NCBI GenBank assembly: GCA_016699695.1
Contig: CP065006.1
Coordinates: 1,922,001 to 1,986,000 of the forward strand
Direction of reading: 5' to 3'
From: Bacteroidota bacterium
GTDB taxonomy: Bacteria; Bacteroidota; Bacteroidia; Bacteroidales; UBA10428
DNA length: 64,000 nucleotides
Below are positions 7,150 through 16,605 of the stretch, piece by piece (position 1 is the stretch's first letter; every line of letters begins with the position of its first letter). The position numbers and the translations under genes are program-made. The notes beneath the pieces were generated by a model. That model ran no database searches, had not been told where the DNA came from, and saw nothing but the letters and a program-made list of their open reading frames with translations.

Positions 7150-9147
7150 TTAATTATATACTTCTTCTGTTTTTCTTTCGATCTTTAATTTCAACTTTTG
7201 TTTCACCTGTTCGGGCGAAATTTGCGAGCTACTTCTTTTGTCATGCTTGCTTGCCTTTCCTGCTATTTCTTTCAGTGTTTGTATCAATGTATCAATCTCC
7301 ACTTTTGTATTTTGCATTCCAAGGCTGATGCGCACAACCCCCGGTAGTTCTAGTTTCGGAATAATACTAACAATCAATCCCTGAAAGCGTTCAAGCTTGG
7401 CCGGAATTTTAAGCAAATGTTTAATGAGTATGTGCGAACAATGACAACCGCTCCTCACCCCAATACCTCCTTGTAAGGCAAGTTGTTTGGCTACTTTGAA
7501 AGGCATAACTCCTTTCAGGCTAAAGACAATTACTCCGCCTTTACGGTGAAAATCAGCTGCATATGTATCGCTTAATCCATAAATAGTTATTCCCGGTATT
7601 TGTGTTATTTTTTCAAGCGCATAGGCCAGAAGTTGCTGTTCATGGTTGCAAATCAGATCCATTCCGATTCTTTGTAATAGAACAAAGGCCTTGCCCATGG
7701 CTGCAATGCCCACCACATTTTCTTCGCCGGAAAGCTGTATTTGTTTCAACCTGTCTGTTTCGAAATTCAACAGACCCTTTCGGGCAATCAGGGCGCCACT
7801 ACCAAAGGGGGCATACATTTTATGGGCCGAAAAGGCCAGGTAATCAATTCCACATTCTTCCAAATCGATTTTACGGTGGGCCACCAGCTGGGCTGCATCA
7901 ACCAGCAGGAGGGCATGGTACCGGTGCACAATTTCACTAATTTTCTTTAGGTCGTTACACACACCCAGCACATTCGATGCACCAGAAACTGCTACCAGTT
8001 TTATCCGCTTTTTTCCAAACTCATTATTCAGATTATAGGCCTTTAATAGTGATTCCAGCTCATTCAAATCAATAAATCCATTGGCATCAATTTTCAAGCG
8101 CAAAATGGATAAGCCTTGCACTGCGCGCCAGGGCAATTCGTTCGAGTTATGTTCGAGCAGGGTGTTCAGTACAAGGGGTTCAGTGTCATCCGATAACTGG
8201 TGTTTAAAACTTTCGGCCACCAGATTGATGGCTTCTGTAGTATTCGAGGTAAAAAGAACATCATAGTTTTTCAGGTTAAAATTCAATGCAACAGAACATA
8301 TCAATTTTACTTCCTGAATGATTTCCTGCTGAACCTGCCGGGGTTGAACACAAGCCTGAAATACAGCTTCCAGAATAGGAGTGAAGGTAGGGGTGCTGGC
8401 TGCATTATCAAAGTTGATAAATTGTTTGTCGCCTTTTGTTGTCGGAACAATGCTATTGTGTCCAATCAGCGCCTTGTTGAGTTCTGCCAACAGCTCTTTG
8501 CCCGAAAAAGGTTTCAGGCTGTCGTGATACAAGATTTCCTTTACTGTACTTTGTGGAACTGTAAAAGTCCTGAAAATATCATTTCCATATTTGCGGGTTA
8601 ACTGCAGCGCGTGGGCAAATGCGATGATGTTGACAATGGCCGGAGTTCCGGCTTCGAATTTATCGGGTGTTTTGGCCCATATAACCCATTTGGGAGCCAC
8701 AAGACGGGCAGTTCCGCCCCCGGTCTGAAAAGTAATTTTGGTGCTCAGGGCTTTTCGTTCTACAGCCAGGGCATATACACCTATAGGCAAGCCATATTCA
8801 GCAGCCGACAAACTCCTATAATTTGCGGGACTAAGCTGAGATTTCAGCATTTCTGCACCAAGCCGGGTACAAAAGATTACCACATGGTTTTTGCTTTTTA
8901 AACCAAGGCTTGCCAACACAATTTCTCTTGCCTTGTCGAACAACCGAGTGGTAACCATGGAGTGATACCCGCTTCCACGGTGTACATTGGAATAGGTTTC
9001 GAGTACTGATCGAATTACATATCTGAATTCATCAATAGCATTTTGGCTGATTTCCGGTTTGGTTTCTGATTTTTCCATCAGCTTTAAATGGGTATTCACT
9101 TGTTCTCTGTAAGTTAAGCTTTTCTTTGCTTTCATTCTTGCTTGCAT
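7150..9147 (-). CDS. Class V aminotransferase (cysteine desulfurase-like) with degenerate duplicated N-terminus
   Basis: 665 aa, well above the usual ~400. Residues about 245-640 form a complete PLP enzyme: FDNAASTP (246-253), EHNSNELPW (332-340), VDAAQ (416-420), PLP lysine K443 in AFSAHKMYAPFGSG and a reactive-cysteine-like RSGCHC (565-570). Residues about 40-235 repeat pieces of the same fold, such as YSNVHRGSG, a GGGTARLVAP segment and FEAGTPAIVNIIAFAHAL, but lack the PLP lysine part. The protein is therefore a dead half fused to a live one. It likely releases sulfur or selenium from cysteine or a related substrate. It starts 5 nt after the TonB receptor gene and precedes DUF4395. The ATG at 9135 is an alternative start. 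Confidence 0.75.
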   Translation of the reverse strand: MQARMKAKKSLTYREQVNTHLKLMEKSETKPEISQNAIDEFRYVIRSVLETYSNVHRGSGYHSMVTTRLFDKAREIVLASLGLKSKNHVVIFCTRLGAEMLKSQLSPANYRSLSAAEYGLPIGVYALAVERKALSTKITFQTGGGTARLVAPKWVIWAKTPDKFEAGTPAIVNIIAFAHALQLTRKYGNDIFRTFTVPQSTVKEILYHDSLKPFSGKELLAELNKALIGHNSIVPTTKGDKQFINFDNAASTPTFTPILEAVFQACVQPRQVQQEIIQEVKLICSVALNFNLKNYDVLFTSNTTEAINLVAESFKHQLSDDTEPLVLNTLLEHNSNELPWRAVQGLSILRLKIDANGFIDLNELESLLKAYNLNNEFGKKRIKLVAVSGASNVLGVCNDLKKISEIVHRYHALLLVDAAQLVAHRKIDLEECGIDYLAFSAHKMYAPFGSGALIARKGLLNFETDRLKQIQLSGEENVVGIAAMGKAFVLLQRIGMDLICNHEQQLLAYALEKITQIPGITIYGLSDTYAADFHRKGGVIVFSLKGVMPFKVAKQLALQGGIGVRSGCHCSHILIKHLLKIPAKLERFQGLIVSIIPKLELPGVVRISLGMQNTKVEIDTLIQTLKEIAGKASKHDKRSSSQISPEQVKQKLKLKIERKTEEVYN

Positions 9148-9152
9148 GTAGT

Positions 9153-11582
9153 TTAAAAATATAGCTTGTACATTAAGTTAGGGAAGAAGCCAAACTGCCT
9201 TACATAGCCGATTGAATTGGGTTCTGACTCGTTGTAGTACTCGTTAATTCGGGCGGTATTATTGGTAACATTGAGCAAATCGATAAATATCTCATGGGCT
9301 GTATTTTCACGGTTGAAAATGTAACTAAAGGAAATATTCAACTGAAAGACCTTGTCCAACGATTCATTAAAAGCTTTCTCATAGTCGTAGTATTCATTAT
9401 TTTCGGGGTCAACCATCAGGTCGCCGTTGCTATTGCGCAACAGGGGAATGTACTTTTGTCCACCCTGAAAAAATGCACGGGCATTCAGACTCATTGTTTG
9501 ATTTTCTTTTCGGCCAAGTCCATGAAATTCTTTTCCCACCAATAAGTTGGTAAGATAAGTATTGTTGTAGCGGGTATTGCGCTCAACACCTTCGAGCGAT
9601 TGATAGGCCGAGTTGAAAAGCGAGGCATTTACCATGAAGAAATAGTTACCATCGAAAAAGCGTTCGATTGTAATCTCGGCTCCATAGTTTTTCCCTGTAC
9701 CCTTGTTCACAAGCTCCAAATAGCGGTATTCGAGTCCCTCGTTGATGGTTGCAAAATAACTGGTATCGAGGTTTTCCACTGGCAAATTGTAGAGGTACTG
9801 ATAATAGAGCTCCACTTTTGCCATTAAGTTTTTCGAGAAACGCCTTTCATAGCCAAGTACAAAATGATGTGCTCTTAGTAATCCAAGATTTTTATTGGGT
9901 TCGGTGATACCACCATTTTCCTGTTTCACTTTTGCAAAATAGTGATGAATGCTTTCCATGTTGCTGTGGTTGCCATAACCCGCACTAAACGAATTTTTTT
10001 GATTCAGGTTCCAGCTTGCTGCAATTCGGGGCTCCAGTGTACTTTTTTTGTTGTAGATAACATTTAAATTGTGGATGCCGGTAACAATGCTGAAGTTTTC
10101 GGATACTCTGTATTTCCAGCTGATAAAATTTTCGAAGGTTGGTATCTGTTCCTTAAAATCGACAACAGTAAACAAGCTATCTGTTTCGGGCTGAACCATG
10201 CTTTGTTCAAATTCATAATCCATTATACTATATTTGGTTCCTATCTGAATTTTGTGTTTGGCATTTATTTTATTGTGATAGGTAACCGAAGCCCGATAGG
10301 CCGATTTTTGGATATTGTTATCGAAAGTCTGGCGTTTGTTGTAGGTTGAATCGGAAACAGGCTCACCATTTGTATCAAATACCCGTTTCGATTCGTAAAG
10401 CTTATCCGAGATTCCGTTTCCAGAGAAACTAAGTGTTGATTTCAGATAGCTTCGCCTGTTTATTGGCAGGGTATGATTCAAACCTGTATTTAAAAGGTAA
10501 TTCCCTTTGTCGTAATCTTTCTGAATATCTTCATAAACTGATTTACTGAATCCGACAGATGCCATCTCTGGTGCTATATCCTCTATTTTCGTTCCACTTA
10601 ATCCGCCCAGGGCAAAGAGAGAAAATGAGCCAATATTTCGGGTTGGAAGTACAATTTTTAAAGTAGCATCCTGGTAACTTGGAATGCCATTGATGTCTAT
10701 CAATCCTAATTCGCTGATCAGAGAGGCGGTGGAGTAACGGTAGTTTAACAGGTACGATCCTCCATACCCGGCTTTTACGGGACCTTCTAAAGTTACATCA
10801 GTTCCCAGTAAGCCTAATCCAACCGAGCCTTCAAACTTTTCGTTGTTCCCGGCCTTGAGTCTTACATCAAAAACACTCGACAACACATTACCATATTCAG
10901 GAGCAAAGGCACCGGTATAAAAATCCGAAGCTTCGAGCAGATTGTTATTCAGTGCTGTTAGTCCTCCGAATGAGGCATTCTGATCATCGAAATGATAAGG
11001 ACTTGAAATTTCGACTCCTTCCAGTTGCCATTGCATATACTTAGGCGCATTACCCCTTACAATGATATCGCTGCTGCCATCGGGCGTATTGGCTGCACCG
11101 GCAAAATTCGATACAATACGCGAAGGATCCACAAAACCTCCGGCATAACGTTTCGATTCTTCCACAGAAATGGAACGGGCGCTTAATAAAGCCATGTCAT
11201 TGATAGCTTCTCCTTTGTTTTTAGTGGCCTTCACCACTACCTCTTCCATTTTATGGGCCGACTCATGCATTTCGAGGTTAAAAATGACTTCTTTGCCTGA
11301 AGTTACCTCAATGTGGGAGATAGTTTTCGATTCGTATCCTAAGTAAGAAATCTCGAGAGTGATACGTCCTATGGGTACATTTTCCAGTCGATAGTTTCCT
11401 TCGGCATTTGTAACCGTGCCAATTTTTGGAGTAGTGCCATTGATCATTACTGTGGCACCAATCAAGGGTAGCTTGCTGTCGCTATCTGTGAGCTTTCCGC
11501 GAACAGTTTGCATAAATTCCTGCCCACTGGCTAAAGCCAGCTGCAAGAGTAATCCGATCGTTAAAATAATGTTCCTTTTCAT
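9153..11582 (-). CDS. TonB-dependent outer membrane receptor with N-terminal carboxypeptidase-regulatory domain
   Basis: 809 aa. Signal peptide (LTIGLLLQLALASGQ), then a carboxypeptidase-regulatory-like beta sandwich at about 27-110 (GKLTDSDSKLPLIGATVMI, later ISYLGYESKTI), then a plug domain (ARSISVEESKRYAGGFVDPSR, about 135-230, with IIVRGNAP) and a long beta-barrel with alternating aromatic strands ending in a terminal Phe (LMYKLYF). This is the common Bacteroidota receptor type that imports a ligand with TonB energy. No SusD partner follows; instead a desulfurase-like gene starts 5 nt later, which suggests a sulfur-containing or metal-complex ligand. That link is inference from gene order. 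Confidence 0.85.
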   Translation of the reverse strand: MKRNIILTIGLLLQLALASGQEFMQTVRGKLTDSDSKLPLIGATVMINGTTPKIGTVTNAEGNYRLENVPIGRITLEISYLGYESKTISHIEVTSGKEVIFNLEMHESAHKMEEVVVKATKNKGEAINDMALLSARSISVEESKRYAGGFVDPSRIVSNFAGAANTPDGSSDIIVRGNAPKYMQWQLEGVEISSPYHFDDQNASFGGLTALNNNLLEASDFYTGAFAPEYGNVLSSVFDVRLKAGNNEKFEGSVGLGLLGTDVTLEGPVKAGYGGSYLLNYRYSTASLISELGLIDINGIPSYQDATLKIVLPTRNIGSFSLFALGGLSGTKIEDIAPEMASVGFSKSVYEDIQKDYDKGNYLLNTGLNHTLPINRRSYLKSTLSFSGNGISDKLYESKRVFDTNGEPVSDSTYNKRQTFDNNIQKSAYRASVTYHNKINAKHKIQIGTKYSIMDYEFEQSMVQPETDSLFTVVDFKEQIPTFENFISWKYRVSENFSIVTGIHNLNVIYNKKSTLEPRIAASWNLNQKNSFSAGYGNHSNMESIHHYFAKVKQENGGITEPNKNLGLLRAHHFVLGYERRFSKNLMAKVELYYQYLYNLPVENLDTSYFATINEGLEYRYLELVNKGTGKNYGAEITIERFFDGNYFFMVNASLFNSAYQSLEGVERNTRYNNTYLTNLLVGKEFHGLGRKENQTMSLNARAFFQGGQKYIPLLRNSNGDLMVDPENNEYYDYEKAFNESLDKVFQLNISFSYIFNRENTAHEIFIDLLNVTNNTARINEYYNESEPNSIGYVRQFGFFPNLMYKLYF

Positions 11583-11824
11583 AAATATTAGTTTAATATT
11601 TTTATTTTCGATTGTTTACCTTTTTAACCCTCGATGAAGGCTTTTTGTATCTGCATTTACTTTTTTCAGGACATACCTCTTCCAGGTGACCATCTTGTGG
11701 ATGCTTCCGAATGAATCAAATTGCATTAAAACGATTTAGTATTTTCAGGCTGCCTTACGGAGGCTTTGAGAGGATATTATTGCTTCTTCATGTTTTTATG
11801 GTTTTGTTGTCCATCAATTTGAAT
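11583..11824. other. Intergenic region upstream of the TonB receptor
   Basis: 242 bp that must carry the receptor promoter or lie within a longer transcript. I see no convincing -33/-7 pair, operator or hairpin. Confidence 0.3.
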
Positions 11825-12031
11825 TTAAAATATTACCGCAAAGGCCTTTGAAAGCATTTTGGCCATAAAGAGGAAGCCTCTGAACAACTGCAACCAATTT
11901 TTAAATATCCAGTAGCCAAGGCAAACGATAGCAATTGTTTTTTCAAAAGGTTGAAGATTATCGAATAGAATGAACGCCAGGACCAACATTCCTGCACCTT
12001 CGGCCAGACTTATCTGCATTGATTCCTTCAT
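11825..12031 (-). CDS. Small membrane protein, unknown function
   Basis: 68 aa with two likely membrane segments (GAGMLVLAFILFDNL and IAIVCLGYWIFKNWLQLF). The start lies 2 nt after the stop of the upstream gene and is preceded by AAAGAAAGGA, a plausible ribosome-binding site, so it looks like a real, translationally coupled small gene. No family is recognised. Confidence 0.5.
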   Translation of the reverse strand: MKESMQISLAEGAGMLVLAFILFDNLQPFEKTIAIVCLGYWIFKNWLQLFRGFLFMAKMLSKAFAVIF

Positions 12032-12033
12032 GA

Positions 12034-13527
12034 CTATTCCTTTCTTTTTACTTTTTTTAACTCCGCGGTTGGTACCAGAACTGTTCGATTATTCCACATT
12101 TCGGGTGTGTAGGCATATTCAATTTTAAATTTCATGAGCAGAGGTTGTTTCACTTCTTCGAATTTTTCAGGTTCGATTTCCTCTGTGTTGAGCACCAATA
12201 GTTCCCACGAACTGTTAATATCAAAGAAGATTTCCAGTTCCATTTTTATTTCGTTTAATTCCTTATCGGTTAAAAACCGTTTTTGCTTTTTTATAATGGA
12301 TAATTCGCGTTCGACACGTGCCGATTCGTTCTGATTGGCCGAAATATACCTGATAAAGTATCCGTTTTTCCCTTTTTCGAAAAGTACACGGCCTTTCTTC
12401 ATGTTCATGGAATGTTCGAATCCAAGCACATCGAATTGTTCGGTCTGTACACCTTCGGCAAATTCAAAATCGAGCTGCAGAACCGCATAGGTCAACATGG
12501 AAATATACATTGTACCTTGAAATTTTCCGCGGCTTTGCGGGGTAAAGCTGATTTTATAAACCTGTTCATCGTTGTACATCGAAAAGCCTTCTTTTTTATA
12601 GCGATACTTTGCCGGGTCTGTGATAAATTCCCAGTTTTTACTATCGATGGTGCTGTAATCGCTCAGCAGAGAGACAATTTCGGCTTGTACAAATTTGGTT
12701 TCGACTGTATAGTTGGTGGGGTCGTTTTTGTATTCTTTCCAGATTGAATCGTTCGTGCCGTTCTTGTCAAGCTTCTGGCTTAGCAGGCCCGATCGGATTT
12801 TATAGTAAACATCCGGTTCAGCCTTGGTTTTTTCGATGTCTTCGAAAAGCACACTCAACTTACTTTCAATTTCTTTTGTGATTGCCTGGTACGATCCCTC
12901 TTCGAGCGAAATTGCCTGCACAGGCAGCAGCTTATAGTTTTCCTTTAAGTTGAATAAATCAATCACGGCATCTTGATATTCAATAAATTCGCGAGGCATT
13001 AAATCTAAAAGTTCGTCGAATGTTTTGCGGTCCAGACCTACAAAATCCGATTTTTTAAGTGTGATTTTATTCGTTTCAGGAAAGGGTGTCTTTTCGTAAG
13101 TATGAAAGAAAATACTCCTTTTTTGAGGTTTATCAGGGTAATTTGCAGCAAAGTTTTTTCGCACTAAAGAGAGTATTTCGCGCACTTCGAGTTGTTTCGA
13201 AGATACATGCACCTCGCGCAGTTTAATGGAAGAGGGCTTCATTTCTACCTGAGTTAACTGCTGGAGTTTCGAAGCCCTGATTTTCAAGGTTTCATAACCC
13301 ATGTAATAAAACATTACTGTATCGCTGGGCGAAATGCCATCCATGGCAAGCACATAATTACCCTCGCTGTTCGAAACGGTTCCTTTTTGCTGGCCCGAAA
13401 CCACAATATTGGCAAAAGCCAGGGGTTCCTTTGTTTTGGCATCAAGCACAATACCCTTTATTGGGTCATTGGCTGTAAGCCGGCTACTCAAAAAGCAAAA
13501 GAATAATATGCCAAATACTATTTTCAT
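12034..13527 (-). CDS. Exported carboxypeptidase-like regulatory domain protein
   Basis: The frame is open to 13626, but the ATG at 13527 begins a clean signal peptide (MKIVFGILFFCFLSSRLTA), giving 497 aa. The mature N-terminus is a carboxypeptidase-regulatory-like domain of about 85 residues (GIVLDAKTKEPLAFANIVV, GYETLKIRA). The remaining 370 residues are a predicted soluble domain without catalytic motifs that I recognise, of a kind common in Bacteroidota exported proteins. It is followed directly by the 68-aa membrane protein. Function unknown; attachment to an envelope complex is a guess from the domain. Confidence 0.65.
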   Translation of the reverse strand: MKIVFGILFFCFLSSRLTANDPIKGIVLDAKTKEPLAFANIVVSGQQKGTVSNSEGNYVLAMDGISPSDTVMFYYMGYETLKIRASKLQQLTQVEMKPSSIKLREVHVSSKQLEVREILSLVRKNFAANYPDKPQKRSIFFHTYEKTPFPETNKITLKKSDFVGLDRKTFDELLDLMPREFIEYQDAVIDLFNLKENYKLLPVQAISLEEGSYQAITKEIESKLSVLFEDIEKTKAEPDVYYKIRSGLLSQKLDKNGTNDSIWKEYKNDPTNYTVETKFVQAEIVSLLSDYSTIDSKNWEFITDPAKYRYKKEGFSMYNDEQVYKISFTPQSRGKFQGTMYISMLTYAVLQLDFEFAEGVQTEQFDVLGFEHSMNMKKGRVLFEKGKNGYFIRYISANQNESARVERELSIIKKQKRFLTDKELNEIKMELEIFFDINSSWELLVLNTEEIEPEKFEEVKQPLLMKFKIEYAYTPEMWNNRTVLVPTAELKKVKRKE

Positions 13528-13776
13528 TTTGTGGTTGAAATTTATTGAGCCTGAAATGCAAATGGAGCTGAAATGATGGGATAAGCTTTTAGCTGGTATT
13601 GAAACAAAATCTGGTTGATTGTGCACCCGGCCTGTTTTTCGATACCTAAAACGGCTGGCGGAAAAAAGTAAAATACCGTACTACGAAGATTGGATTTCAT
13701 GGTGGCAACTTTTAGTTTTTTGCATCTGCATCAATCAAAGTATCATTTTTCAGTTTTGTTATAAGTGTAGTTTTTC

Positions 13777-14310
13777 CTAGTTAGCCATTATGTTATTATT
13801 TTCGATGTGCACTTCGCCTCTTGTTTTGTAGCTCACGTATTTAAAGCTGTTGTTTTTACCGGAGAACAAGACGCCATTTTGAAGCTCCAGTCTGATGGAA
13901 TCGGAAGTAAAGTTTTCGAGCCGGATCTGTGCTCCCTCTGCAGCATGTATCATGCAAACCAAAGGCATGGTAACCCGTGCATAAACAGTGTCTGTTGCGG
14001 AATGTGCCATTGTAGTATCTATGTTTAGTACAGCTGTTTCCTGAACTACCACCAGAGCTGGTTTGAATGATGCATTTCCCTTTACTGCCAGTTCAATCTT
14101 AAAATCTCTGCCTTGTCTAACTTTAACCTTCCAATGGGCTGGTACCGATAAGCTGCTGAAGGCAGGCACTTCGACCGGAATATACTTTAACTCCTTGTCT
14201 GCATCCGATACCAGTGTGCGGACATCCATACGCAATACTGCAAGTGCCGAAATAAGTAACAACAATATAAAGGCTGCAGTGGATAACAAGAGTATTTTAG
14301 ATTTTTTCAT
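13777..14310 (-). CDS. Membrane-anchored DUF2807-like (head GIN domain) protein
   Basis: 177 aa with one N-terminal membrane segment (ILLLSTAAFILLLLISALAVL) and a beta-rich remainder. FSSLSVPAHWKVKVRQG followed by repeated short strands and VHIENN near the end resembles DUF2807 (putative adhesin, head GIN domain), here shorter than usual (family members are about 220-250 aa). It is the last gene of the GntR/ABC operon, 41 bp after the regulator. In Bacteroidota, DUF2807 proteins often accompany such small ABC systems. The role is unknown, possibly an envelope-stress beta-helix protein. Confidence 0.5.
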   Translation of the reverse strand: MKKSKILLLSTAAFILLLLISALAVLRMDVRTLVSDADKELKYIPVEVPAFSSLSVPAHWKVKVRQGRDFKIELAVKGNASFKPALVVVQETAVLNIDTTMAHSATDTVYARVTMPLVCMIHAAEGAQIRLENFTSDSIRLELQNGVLFSGKNNSFKYVSYKTRGEVHIENNNIMAN

Positions 14311-14351
14311 TGTTGTAATGCTTTGGTTTACAAATCATTTTTCAATTTTTA

Positions 14352-14750
14352 TTAGTTTGAGGGAATTCCACTCTCGGAGCCTGTTTTGTTGTTTTTCATG
14401 TAGTCGCGGTGATAGGCGGTAACATCATCCATGGTAAGGTCCAGCAGGCTTAGTGCCCTGAAAAAACGGGGTAATTCCTGACTTACAAATTCCTCTTTGC
14501 GCAATATTCGTGTTTTTTCATAACCATTTTCTCCTACAAAATAGCCAATGCCTCGTTTGTTGAAAATGATTCCTTTTTCCTGTAAATAGTTGTATGTACG
14601 CATAACTGTATTTGGATTTACTTCGATACTAATTGCTATTTCCCTTACCGAGGGTATGCGGTCTCCTTCTTTCCATTTGCGAAGCAAAATGTTCTCACAA
14701 AAGTGGTCGGCTATCTGTAAATAAATAGCCTGGCTATCACTGAATTCCAT
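14352..14750 (-). CDS. GntR family (YtrA subfamily) transcriptional regulator
   Basis: 132 aa, the size of YtrA-type regulators, which carry a GntR winged helix and only a short C-terminal dimerisation tail. The helix-turn-helix is AIYLQIADHFCENILL, GDRIPSVREIAISIEVNP (about 29-46) and TVMRTYNYLQEKGII. It sits after the ABC ATPase and permease genes (2 nt from the permease stop), so it is autoregulated if the palindrome at 16367-16390 is its operator. YtrA regulators respond to cell-envelope stress such as lipid II-binding antibiotics in firmicutes; the signal here is unknown. Confidence 0.85.
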   Translation of the reverse strand: MEFSDSQAIYLQIADHFCENILLRKWKEGDRIPSVREIAISIEVNPNTVMRTYNYLQEKGIIFNKRGIGYFVGENGYEKTRILRKEEFVSQELPRFFRALSLLDLTMDDVTAYHRDYMKNNKTGSESGIPSN

Positions 14751-14751
14751 A

Positions 14752-15510
14752 TTATACCTCCTTCTCTTTTAATCCCATATAGCCTATTACCCAGCCCAGA
14801 GGGGCCAATATCCACCAGAAAAGCCACACCGCAAATTGCCAGAACCTGTAAACAGGCATTTGGAGCAAAGCATTGTCTTTTGTAAAATAATCTTCGTCGA
14901 GTGTAAACATGTCTGCCAGCACCAGGTAAAAGACAAGTCCACATGCCAGCGCGAACAAAACCAGCGAGAGTATTGTCTTTGGAAATACATAGCCTTTAAA
15001 AGTGGTGGCCCCGGCCAGAAAAATACCCTGAAGCACAAAATAATATTTTGCAGCCTGCACAGAAATATGACCGAAGGGCTCAAAAGGCAGAAAAATGATA
15101 CTCCGGAATACCACAGAACCCAAGGCATTGGCCATGGCTGCATAGATAAAATAAGCAAGAGTATAAACCACAATCCATCCTACGGAGGTGAGTAACCACA
15201 TGCTAAGAAATTTTTCGAAGCCAGAAGCAGGCAATGTCAGATATCTGTAACGTTTTAGTGTATTGCTCAAATCGTTAAAAGCAAGACTGCTCAAGATAAA
15301 GCCACCTGTAATCAGGCTGAAAGCAAAAGTTCCTGCATGCGAATAAACCGAAAGGTCGGCATCAAAAACAATGGCAAGAACAAATCCTAACACAAACAAA
15401 AGACCGAAAACCAGGGCAAAGGTCAGTAGAATTCCTTTCAGGCTTCTGAAAAGTTCCATTTTCATCAGAAGCAAAAACCTTGATATATTGAAGTGATTCG
15501 TTGGTTTCAT
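14752..15510 (-). CDS. ABC transporter permease of the GntR-regulated system
   Basis: 252 aa with about six hydrophobic segments (for example LLTFALVFGLLFVLGFVLAI and ILSLVLFALACGLVFYLVLA). It follows the ATPase gene by 4 nt and is followed by the regulator 2 nt later. The size and topology are those of ABC-2 type permeases. It pairs with the ATPase to form an exporter, or a sensor and detoxification unit. Confidence 0.8.
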   Translation of the reverse strand: MKPTNHFNISRFLLLMKMELFRSLKGILLTFALVFGLLFVLGFVLAIVFDADLSVYSHAGTFAFSLITGGFILSSLAFNDLSNTLKRYRYLTLPASGFEKFLSMWLLTSVGWIVVYTLAYFIYAAMANALGSVVFRSIIFLPFEPFGHISVQAAKYYFVLQGIFLAGATTFKGYVFPKTILSLVLFALACGLVFYLVLADMFTLDEDYFTKDNALLQMPVYRFWQFAVWLFWWILAPLGWVIGYMGLKEKEV

Positions 15511-15514
15511 GACT

Positions 15515-16351
15515 TTAAGAATTAAATATTTCTGTAATTCGATGCGTGTTACTGATTACGGCATTAAACAGCATTTCCAGACTTATGTTGGTTTCTGTCA
15601 TGCTGGTGTTTTGTCTCACTACCGAATACCCGGTCAGGGAAGATTCGGAATACACTACCGTGCTATTGTCAGGTGCCTGGGTTTGCCTGGAGAATGTCAG
15701 TTTCTCAGAAATTTTCTCGATGCTCTGGTGAAAAACAATTTTACCTTCATCCAGAATTATGATGGGGTCAATCAGGTTTTCCATATCACGCACCTGGTGA
15801 GTGGAGATAATAAAGCTTCGTTCTTCGTGAATGGCATTGGCCACTATTTTGCGAAACTGACTTTTCGATGGGATGTCGAGTCCGTTAGTAGGTTCATCGA
15901 GAATTAGCAGGCGGCAATCTGTGGCCAGGCCGAACGATAGTAGAAAGTTCTTCTTTTGGCCATACGACAAGTCTGTAAGTTTTTTGTCGCGCGGTAGGTT
16001 GAATTCGTTGAGGTATTCGTCGAGCAAACTATGGTTAAACCGTGGATAAAACGGACTATATAAACTCACAAAACGCTCCATTTTCATCGAGGGTAACGAA
16101 AACTCTTCGGTAACCAGGTATATTTCGCGTAAAAATTGGGGAGCACGGTTTTTTGGCTCAAAGTGCATGACATCCACACTACCTTTTTTGGGGAACAACA
16201 AACCGGTAATCAGGTAAAGTAAAGTTGATTTTCCGGCTCCATTCTTTCCAAGCAAGCCATAAATATTTCCGGCTGGCAGTTGAACAGACAGCTGGTCAAA
16301 GAGCATTTGCTTGCGGGAATAACTAAAACAAAGGTTTTCGATTTGTATCAT
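15515..16351 (-). CDS. ABC transporter ATP-binding protein
   Basis: 278 aa. Walker A GLLGKNGAGKST (about 33-44), signature LSYGQKKNF (about 133-141), Walker B LLILDEPTNGLD (about 152-163) and switch His in ISTHQVRDM are all present. The C-terminal ~60 residues are an extra domain, as in ABC-2 exporters. First gene of the operon ATPase-permease-GntR-DUF2807. Its start codon is 16 bp from the palindromic operator, which lies where it would overlap the promoter. Confidence 0.9.
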   Translation of the reverse strand: MIQIENLCFSYSRKQMLFDQLSVQLPAGNIYGLLGKNGAGKSTLLYLITGLLFPKKGSVDVMHFEPKNRAPQFLREIYLVTEEFSLPSMKMERFVSLYSPFYPRFNHSLLDEYLNEFNLPRDKKLTDLSYGQKKNFLLSFGLATDCRLLILDEPTNGLDIPSKSQFRKIVANAIHEERSFIISTHQVRDMENLIDPIIILDEGKIVFHQSIEKISEKLTFSRQTQAPDNSTVVYSESSLTGYSVVRQNTSMTETNISLEMLFNAVISNTHRITEIFNS

Positions 16352-16366
16352 TTTGTTTGGTTAATT

Positions 16367-16390
16367 AGTGTATTACATAACTAATACACT
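16367..16390. promoter_or_regulatory. Palindromic GntR/YtrA-type operator
   Basis: AGTGTATTA-cataac-TAATACACT: perfect 9-bp inverted repeats with a 6-bp spacer, 16 bp upstream of the ATPase start. The GTGTA...TACAC form fits operators of YtrA-like GntR regulators. On the minus strand a weak -7-like TACTATTG lies at 16392-16399, so bound regulator would block the transcription start. The regulator gene is in the same operon. Confidence 0.75.
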
Positions 16391-16565
16391 GCAATAGTAC
16401 GATCAAATTTTTCACTTTCCAAATATTTTATCGATTTTTTTATTCTGTTTTCGAAAATGCGACTTATAAAAAACCCTTCTTTCATTATACATTCAAGGTT
16501 TCACGATATCTAAAAAAAAAAAGTGTGCATTCTTTTGCTAATGTTGAAAATTAATATAAATTTGG

Positions 16566-16605
16566 GCTTATATAAATGAATGCTTATATAAATATATATT
16601 TATAT
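16566..16605 (+). promoter_or_regulatory. Repeat/palindrome upstream of the ArsR gene, likely operator
   Basis: Two copies of GCTTATATAAAT (16566-16577 and 16582-16593) spaced by 4 bp, with the second running into a perfect 20-bp palindrome ATATAAATATATATTTATAT (16586-16605) that reaches the start codon at 16604. AT-rich inverted repeats next to the start are typical of ArsR/SmtB operators, suggesting autoregulation. Confidence 0.5.
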
